The notes under the pieces: model-generated | The model's input: only the letters and a program-made list of their open reading frames with translations | Database searches by the model: none | Told to the model about the DNA's origin: nothing | Shown here: positions 6,511-10,412 of the stretch, piece after piece | Layout of the letters: each line of letters opens with the position of its first letter | How positions within the stretch are numbered: position 1 is the stretch's first letter | Assembly: GCA_031283015.1 (NCBI GenBank) | Contig: JAITCQ010000108.1 | Coordinates: forward strand, 1-10,412 | Direction: 5' to 3' | DNA: 10,412 bases | DNA from: Candidatus Methanoplasma sp. | GTDB lineage: Archaea; Thermoplasmatota; Thermoplasmata; Methanomassiliicoccales; Methanomethylophilaceae | Program-made: the position numbers and the translations under genes

Positions 6511-6531
6511 TGCGGCCATCTCTTTCTGTTC

Positions 6532-8136
6532 ATGATGGATGTTCTCAGTAGGATCGCCGACGCGGTAGAGGAAGCGATAAAAAAGATCCCCGATTCGAAA
6601 TGCAAAGGAAAGTGCATAGGAATGGGCGCCGACGGGACGTCCACTTCCCAGATAGACAAGATAGCGGAGAACACCGTCCTTGCGTTCATCCAGAGGAACG
6701 GCATCCCGCTGAACGTCCTGAGCGAGGAGATAGGGTTCGTCGACAACGGCGGCGGAGAGACACTGGTCCTGGACCCCATAGACGGGACGTCCAATGCCAT
6801 CGCAGGCGTCCCTATGTTCACGATCTCCATGGCAATAGGCACGAAGTCCCTTTCCGACATCCACACCGCATACCTCCGGAACCTGGTCACCGGGGACGTC
6901 ATAACCGCGGAGAAGGGGAAGGGAGCGTACAAGAATGGGTCGAGGATCAGCGTAAGGGAGGCTGACATGGACGACCTATTCATGATGATATACCTGGGCA
7001 GCGGCGCCCACCCCGCCGCTTTCGATCTTACGAAAAGGGTCAAGTCGTCGCGTTCGTACGGCTGCGCGTCCCTGGAGATGGCGCTCGTCGCCGAAGGGGA
7101 GGCGGACGGGTTCATGATGCACGCGGAAAAGTATTCGCGCGCGATAAGGATCGTCGATATCGCGGCCAGCGCGCTCATCCTAAGAGAGGCGGGAGGAGAG
7201 GTGTACGACCTCGAAGGCAATGTGCTGGATATGGCGTTCGACATCGGCTGCAGATCCAACTTCATAGCTTTCGGCGACAGGAAGGTATATGACTTCATCA
7301 TCAAGGCCGGGAACAGGATACCCCCATCGCCGAGATACGGCATATGCGTGAACACGAGGATCCCGGAGGCAAAAGAGTACGCTGGAAGGGTTATGAAGGC
7401 CCTGGAAGGCTGCGACTATGTTCTGGACGAGGGTATCGCGGGTGAACTTGGCGTCGAGGGACGCCCGGTCGAGGATATGGACGTTGATATTATGATAACC
7501 GTCGGCGGCGACGGGACCATCCTCCGCACCTGCATGAAGAACAAAGCGCCGCTGATCGGGATAAACGCGGGCGGGGTTGGGTTCTTGGCGGAGGTGGACG
7601 CGAAAGACCTTGAAGAAGGGATCAGGAGGCTCCGCAGCGGGGAGTATGTGGTGGAAGAGAGGTTCAAGCTCAGTTCGTGGTATCGGGAGAGGTACCTTGC
7701 GGACGCCGTGAACGAGGCTGTCATACACACAGACTCCATCGCGAAGATAAGGCACTTCAAAGTATACGTTAACGATAAACTGATGACGGAGGTCCGCGCC
7801 GACGGGATAATAGTCTCGACCCCAACAGGCTCCACGTGCTATGCGATGAGCCTCGGCGCGCCGCTCATAGACCCGCAGGTGAACGGCATGGTCGTCGTGC
7901 CGATGGCGGCGTACAAATTCGCCTCAAGGCCGTTCGTCGTCCCCGCGGACGCGAAGATCACGGTGGAGACGATCATGGACAGCGGTTGCCTGCTGGTAGT
8001 GGACGGGCAGGAAGAATATGAAATAAAGGGAAAGACCCACATAGACTTTTTCAGATCGTCGGAGACCGTCAGGTTCATAAGGTTCAGCACAGATTTCTAT
8101 TCCCGGGTAAGGGAGAAACTGGTGAGCGCGATATGA
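6532..8136 (+). CDS. Bifunctional NADP phosphatase (IMPase-like) / NAD kinase fusion
   Basis: This 534-aa protein joins two complete domains. Residues 1 to about 255 are inositol-monophosphatase-like: LSEEIGF (E65-E66), the metal-binding DPIDGTSN (81-88), a GxASLxxALVAxGxxDGF region (177-194), and IVDIAASALILREAGG (207-222), whose Asp209 completes the metal site. Residues about 268-534 are NAD kinase: GGDGT (325-329), GINAGGVGFLAEV (343-355), STPTGST (429-435) and VDGQ (490-493). The same order occurs in Methanocaldococcus jannaschii MJ0917, shown to have NADP phosphatase and NAD kinase activities, so this enzyme probably sets the NAD/NADP ratio in the cytoplasm. The classical Trp before the third-motif Asp is replaced (IVD rather than PWD), and GSTAY is GSTCY. 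Its stop overlaps the start of the JAMM gene by ATGA. Confidence 0.93.
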   Translation: MMDVLSRIADAVEEAIKKIPDSKCKGKCIGMGADGTSTSQIDKIAENTVLAFIQRNGIPLNVLSEEIGFVDNGGGETLVLDPIDGTSNAIAGVPMFTISMAIGTKSLSDIHTAYLRNLVTGDVITAEKGKGAYKNGSRISVREADMDDLFMMIYLGSGAHPAAFDLTKRVKSSRSYGCASLEMALVAEGEADGFMMHAEKYSRAIRIVDIAASALILREAGGEVYDLEGNVLDMAFDIGCRSNFIAFGDRKVYDFIIKAGNRIPPSPRYGICVNTRIPEAKEYAGRVMKALEGCDYVLDEGIAGELGVEGRPVEDMDVDIMITVGGDGTILRTCMKNKAPLIGINAGGVGFLAEVDAKDLEEGIRRLRSGEYVVEERFKLSSWYRERYLADAVNEAVIHTDSIAKIRHFKVYVNDKLMTEVRADGIIVSTPTGSTCYAMSLGAPLIDPQVNGMVVVPMAAYKFASRPFVVPADAKITVETIMDSGCLLVVDGQEEYEIKGKTHIDFFRSSETVRFIRFSTDFYSRVREKLVSAI

Positions 8137-8510
8137 CCGGAAGGATATACGGGGTGAGCGTGGATTTCATCGACGGGTTCAACGAATCCGCAAGATCCAC
8201 ATACCCAGACGAGTTCATATGCTTCCACCGGGAATACGACGGCGTGATATCCGAGATGATATTGGTGCCGGGTTCGATATACGGCGAGAGCCACAGTTTC
8301 ATAAGCGATTGGATGTCGCCCATAGACTTCCATAAATCCGGGTCGGCGCATTCCCACCCCGGCTACCGCAACGACCCGTCCGACGCGGACCTGGTTTTCT
8401 TCGGCCACATGGGCGGGGTCCACTTCATAACATGCCAGCCGTACGACAGGAAAAGCTGGAAGGCCTATGACTCCCGCGGGAGGACCGTGGAGCTTGAACT
8501 GATCTTCTGA
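8133..8510 (+). CDS. JAMM/MPN (JAB) metalloprotease-like protein
   Basis: This 125-aa single-domain protein carries a full JAMM zinc motif: Glu27 in YPDEFICF, then H73-S-H75-P, seven residues, S83-x-x-D86. This is E...HxH-x7-SxxD exactly, so the catalytic set is intact. The C-terminal strand pattern VHFITCQPYDRKSWKAYDSRG also fits the fold. JAMM proteins in archaea remove ubiquitin-like SAMP modifiers; others process sulfur-carrier proteins. The substrate here is unknown. There is no signal peptide, so it is cytoplasmic. The ATG overlaps the NAD kinase stop (ATGA at 8133-8136) with GGTGAG 6 nt upstream, so it is translated by coupling with the kinase. Its TGA is directly followed by the stop codon of the convergent gene, with no spacer. 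Confidence 0.85.
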   Translation: MTGRIYGVSVDFIDGFNESARSTYPDEFICFHREYDGVISEMILVPGSIYGESHSFISDWMSPIDFHKSGSAHSHPGYRNDPSDADLVFFGHMGGVHFITCQPYDRKSWKAYDSRGRTVELELIF

Positions 8511-9863
8511 TCACATACAGTCTCGGACGATGTCCTTCGCAAGCTCCATCATGCTGACCAAGTATGCTTTGTCCTTTGCCTCCGCCGCCACGTCGATGTA
8601 TTCCGGGTCGTCCTTGTTCCGTGACACGGCGAACCATCCTCCGGACATGCCGACACGTCCGCCTTCGATCTCCCAGACGTCCTCCGTGTCAAGATCTTTC
8701 AGTCTCTCGCCGAGCTTCCTGTTAAAGAGTTCGGCGTTGCCGGAATAGTAGATCGACTCCCTGAGGGCCGTATATCGAGGGAACGACTCGAGCAGGCTGC
8801 TTATGCTGTTCTCCCCCGACATCCCCGCGAGCACCGCCGCAGCGTTGATGGCGTCCGGACACATCGTTATGTCTGGGAAGATGAAGGTCCCGTCGGTCAG
8901 CGCGCCCATCTCCGCATTGTTCTTCCTTATCGCGGCGGTCACGGACTCCAGGTCATTCTCCGCCCGTATTATCCGTCTCCCGTGGCGGGCGGCGGAGTCA
9001 GTGGACATCCCTTCGCCTATCAGGTCCCTGAACGCGTCGTCCACGACCGCGGAGGCATCGAAGGGTACAACCAACGACGACGGTTTGAGGTAGATCAGCA
9101 GCAGCGCGAGGACATTCTCGGGTTCGACAAATCTTCCCTTTTCATCAATGAGCGCGAGCCTCGTCCCATCCCCGTTGAGGGCTATCCCTATGCTGCCGAG
9201 GCCGGTGTCGACTATCTCGGCGAGGCCGGAGATGTCGTTCGCGCCCACTCCCGGCGGTCGCGGGCTGTACCGCGGATCGCTCTGTGCGTTGCTCGTCGTC
9301 AGGTCCGCGCCTAAGGACGCCAATATCTGCGGTGCGCACACGGAGGTGCACCCGCACCCGCAGTCCAAAATGACGGGCGCGTCGATCCTTTTGCCGTATC
9401 TTCCGGATATCGCTCTGTTGTAGCCGTCCGCCGCCGAGTCGCAGAGTCTCAGCGTCCCGATGTCTTTGTGGCCCGGAAGGGCCCTGTCCGCCCCGCCGGC
9501 CGTGATCATCTGCCGCAGCTGCTCTTTCGTGAATATCGAGCCGTCGGAGTTCATGATGTAGATCCTGCTGATGACCCCCTGCTCGTTCGGTTCTCCCACC
9601 ATCAGCATGCAGTCCGAGCCCTTTGAGGCCAAAGCGACCGCGGGGGCGGGAGCAACATCCGCGTCGTTCACGTCCGCGCCCGCGGAAAGCAGCCCGCTTA
9701 TGAGGGCGTTCTTGACCATCCCGCTGCTCGGCCCCGTGTCCGATCCGATGCATACGGTCCTGTAGGACCGGCCCACCATCCGCCCTATCATCAGAGCCTT
9801 CTCTGCCGTCATATCGTCGTCCGTTATCGAGCGCAGCGTCAAAGCGTGGGCATTCTTCATCAT
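8511..9863 (-). CDS. Phosphohexomutase-family protein (GlmM/ManB-like) with degenerate active site
   Basis: The 450-aa length and overall order match the four-domain alpha-D-phosphohexomutases. These are enzymes such as phosphoglucosamine mutase or phosphomannomutase, which use a phosphoserine. Matching stretches are IGSDTGPSS (39-47; normally GxDTRxSS), PVILDCGCG (163-171; normally VVVDCGNG), SNAQSDPRYSPRPPG (191-205), GIALNGDGTRLALIDEKGRF (226-245), and the last domain GWFAVSRNKDDPEYIDVAAEA (409-429). The key loops are all altered. The catalytic TASHNP Ser loop becomes VGEPNEQG (89-96). Metal loop DGDGDR becomes NGDGTR (230-235). Sugar loop GEESGH becomes LTDGTF (322-327). Phosphate loop RPSGTEP becomes RNKDDPE (415-421). 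The frame is intact, so it is kept by selection. I infer a non-mutase role, but a different chemistry is possible. The start at 9863 follows a TATA-like box 26 nt upstream; 9860 is an alternative. Confidence 0.83.
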   Translation of the reverse strand: MMKNAHALTLRSITDDDMTAEKALMIGRMVGRSYRTVCIGSDTGPSSGMVKNALISGLLSAGADVNDADVAPAPAVALASKGSDCMLMVGEPNEQGVISRIYIMNSDGSIFTKEQLRQMITAGGADRALPGHKDIGTLRLCDSAADGYNRAISGRYGKRIDAPVILDCGCGCTSVCAPQILASLGADLTTSNAQSDPRYSPRPPGVGANDISGLAEIVDTGLGSIGIALNGDGTRLALIDEKGRFVEPENVLALLLIYLKPSSLVVPFDASAVVDDAFRDLIGEGMSTDSAARHGRRIIRAENDLESVTAAIRKNNAEMGALTDGTFIFPDITMCPDAINAAAVLAGMSGENSISSLLESFPRYTALRESIYYSGNAELFNRKLGERLKDLDTEDVWEIEGGRVGMSGGWFAVSRNKDDPEYIDVAAEAKDKAYLVSMMELAKDIVRDCM

Positions 9864-9884
9864 TATCCGAAGAAGTATCCGGGT

Positions 9885-9894
9885 TGATATTTCT
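9885..9894 (-). promoter_or_regulatory. TATA-like box for the phosphohexomutase-like gene
   Basis: The minus strand reads AGAAATATCA across this stretch, centred about 26 nt upstream of the ATG at 9863. It is AT-rich and the spacing is right, but the match is only moderate. No Shine-Dalgarno precedes the ATG. Confidence 0.4.
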
Positions 9895-9911
9895 TGTCAT
9901 TCGGATGAAAC

Positions 9912-9954
9912 TGACCCAGCACCCTAAACGCCAAAAAAGGTTTTTTTGACCCAG
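9912..9954. repeat. Direct repeat TGACCCAG flanking an A6/T7 tract in a divergent promoter region
   Basis: TGACCCAG occurs at 9912-9919 and again at 9947-9954, 35 nt apart start to start. Between them lies CAAAAAAGGTTTTTTTG (9932-9948), a near-palindromic A-tract/T-tract. This is the 179-nt space between two divergent genes, a natural place for regulator binding, but a repeat this short can be chance. Confidence 0.4.
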
Positions 9955-9975
9955 TAACGCGCTTTTCATTAACAA

Positions 9976-9988
9976 CTTTTAAATATTT
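9976..9988 (+). promoter_or_regulatory. TATA box for the 72-aa protein gene
   Basis: CTTTTAAATATTT is a strong archaeal TATA-type element. With a 25-nt spacing, transcription would begin near 10009, leaving a leader of about 34 nt that includes the ribosome binding site before the ATG at 10043. Confidence 0.6.
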
Positions 9989-10042
9989 ACAATCTGGATA
10001 TTATTTACCGCAAAATGCCAGCGGGCAAGAGGGAGTGGAAAT

Positions 10043-10261
10043 ATGGTAATGGAGAAAATAGACGTTGCAAAAGCAAAGCAAATAGCGCAGAACAAAGGTC
10101 TAAAGCCCGGAAAAGTAAAAGGGACTTCGGGAGTACAGTTCACCAAAGGGAAGAACGACAGACTGTCGGTCATAACCTGGGACGAATTCGAGGCCGTCCT
10201 CAAACAGAGAAAGCTCGCCATATATGAGAGTGGCGGCTGGATGAAAATAATGAAGGCGTAA
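10043..10261 (+). CDS. Small basic conserved-looking protein, function unknown
   Basis: I cannot assign a family to this 72-aa lysine-rich, soluble protein. The N-terminal third (EKIDVAKAKQIAQNKGL) looks like a short amphipathic helix. The middle (KGTSGVQFTKGKNDRLSVITW) looks like beta strands, followed by a helix (DEFEAVLKQRKL) and the end IYESGGWMKIMKA. The aromatic-glycine ending resembles that of small uncharacterised archaeal proteins, but this is from memory and unverified. The start at 10043 has GGAG 7 nt upstream (10032-10035); an ATG at 10049 is a weaker alternative. An overlapping frame from 10015 is a shadow. It has its own promoter, and an inverted repeat follows 19 nt after the stop. 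Confidence 0.72.
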   Translation: MVMEKIDVAKAKQIAQNKGLKPGKVKGTSGVQFTKGKNDRLSVITWDEFEAVLKQRKLAIYESGGWMKIMKA

Positions 10262-10280
10262 GCCTTCCTCAAACACCATT

Positions 10281-10310
10281 ACATGCACATCGTCATTCTG
10301 ATGTGCACGT
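10281..10310 (+). terminator. Inverted repeat/stem-loop between the 72-aa gene and tRNA-Leu
   Basis: ACATGCACATC (10281-10291) and GATGTGCACGT (10300-10310) pair in 10 of 11 positions, with an 8-nt loop (GTCATTCT). The inner eight pairs are perfect. The pyrimidine-rich ACTTCTTTAT follows, so the stem-loop could end the preceding mRNA. It also lies just upstream of the tRNA TATA box, so a protein-binding site is an alternative. Confidence 0.5.
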
Positions 10311-10314
10311 ACTT

Positions 10315-10323
10315 CTTTATATG
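10315..10323 (+). promoter_or_regulatory. TATA box for tRNA-Leu
   Basis: CTTTATATG is centred about 28 nt upstream of the first base of the tRNA. Transcription would thus begin at or a few bases before the mature 5' end, as is usual for archaeal tRNA genes. Confidence 0.6.
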
Positions 10324-10346
10324 AAAAAGTGAATCAGCCCGTTCAA

Positions 10347-10412
10347 GCAGGGGTAGTCAAGTCTGGCCAACGACGCTAGGTTCAGGGCCTAGTCCTTAGT
10401 GGTCCGAGGGTT
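10347..10412 (+). tRNA. tRNA-Leu (anticodon CAG), 3' end cut by window edge
   Basis: The acceptor 5' strand GCAGGGG (10347-10353) is followed by U8-A9 and a D arm closed by GUC/GAC. The 5-bp anticodon stem CUAGG/CCUAG (10376-10380 with 10388-10392) carries the loop UUCAGGG, so the anticodon is CAG (10383-10385), reading CUG leucine codons. A long class II variable arm (CC-UUAGU-GG) confirms the leucine type. The T stem 5' strand GAGGG (10406-10410) runs into the T loop, where the window ends. The T-stem 3' strand, the acceptor 3' strand and any CCA are outside. No intron interrupts the visible part. Confidence 0.93.

Noticed and set aside
6222..7355. 377-aa open frame on the - strand
   Set aside because: It is antisense to the second 4-TM gene and the IMPase domain; low-complexity Ser/Pro/Met-rich translation and no recognisable domain.
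9145..9975. 276-aa frame overlapping the mutase-like gene on the same strand
   Set aside because: It is an out-of-phase reading of the same region with an Arg/Gly/Asp-rich translation. I also considered that it might show a frameshift in the mutase gene, but the main frame is open from start to end.
10015..10227. 70-aa frame starting at 10015 on the + strand
   Set aside because: It overlaps the 72-aa gene in another frame, has no ribosome binding site, and reads as an Arg/Lys/Ser-rich shadow.
1..10412. CRISPR array, insertion sequence, prophage, toxin-antitoxin or defence system
   Set aside because: No regularly spaced repeats, transposase or integrase motifs, terminal inverted repeats or nuclease/antitoxin pairs were seen. 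The window is a largely housekeeping chromosomal region.

Overview
This window is archaeal. Ribosomal protein S15 lies next to a RecJ-like DHH nuclease, and there is a fibrillarin-like methyltransferase, a Kae1 C-terminus, an IMPase/NAD kinase fusion, and many TATA-like boxes centred about 23-27 nt upstream of start codons that lack a Shine-Dalgarno site. The moderately high G+C content and the gene set fit a Thermoplasmata-type euryarchaeon, possibly a Methanomassiliicoccales-like methanogen. That placement is inference, because no diagnostic marker such as mcr or pyl is present.

Layout: (1) Bases 1-254 carry the 3' end of kae1 (KEOPS tRNA t6A synthesis) on the + strand, followed by a small unrecognised 3-TM protein (356-676). 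(2) A minus-strand block runs from 5256 down to 734: fibrillarin flpA, then a Nudix hydrolase 1 nt after it; a separate cardiolipin-synthase-type PLD protein; then the rps15-recJ pair. (3) From 5378 to 8510 the + strand carries two related 4-TM membrane proteins, then a bifunctional NADP phosphatase/NAD kinase whose stop overlaps (ATGA) the start of a JAMM/MPN metalloprotease-like protein. (4) On the minus strand, 9863-8511 encodes a phosphohexomutase homologue in which every classical active-site loop is altered. Its stop codon directly abuts the JAMM stop in a TGATCA palindrome. (5) A divergent promoter region leads to a 72-aa unrecognised basic protein, then an inverted repeat, then tRNA-Leu(CAG), which the window edge truncates.

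Most genes are housekeeping: translation and RNA modification (kae1, flpA, rps15, tRNA-Leu), DNA maintenance (recJ-like), NADP(H) balance and membrane lipid synthesis. I see no mobile element, CRISPR array, phage gene or defence island. The least ordinary items are the degenerate phosphohexomutase with a Cys-rich loop, the coupling of NAD kinase to a JAMM protein, and the paired 4-TM proteins. I do not see a convincing complete new system.
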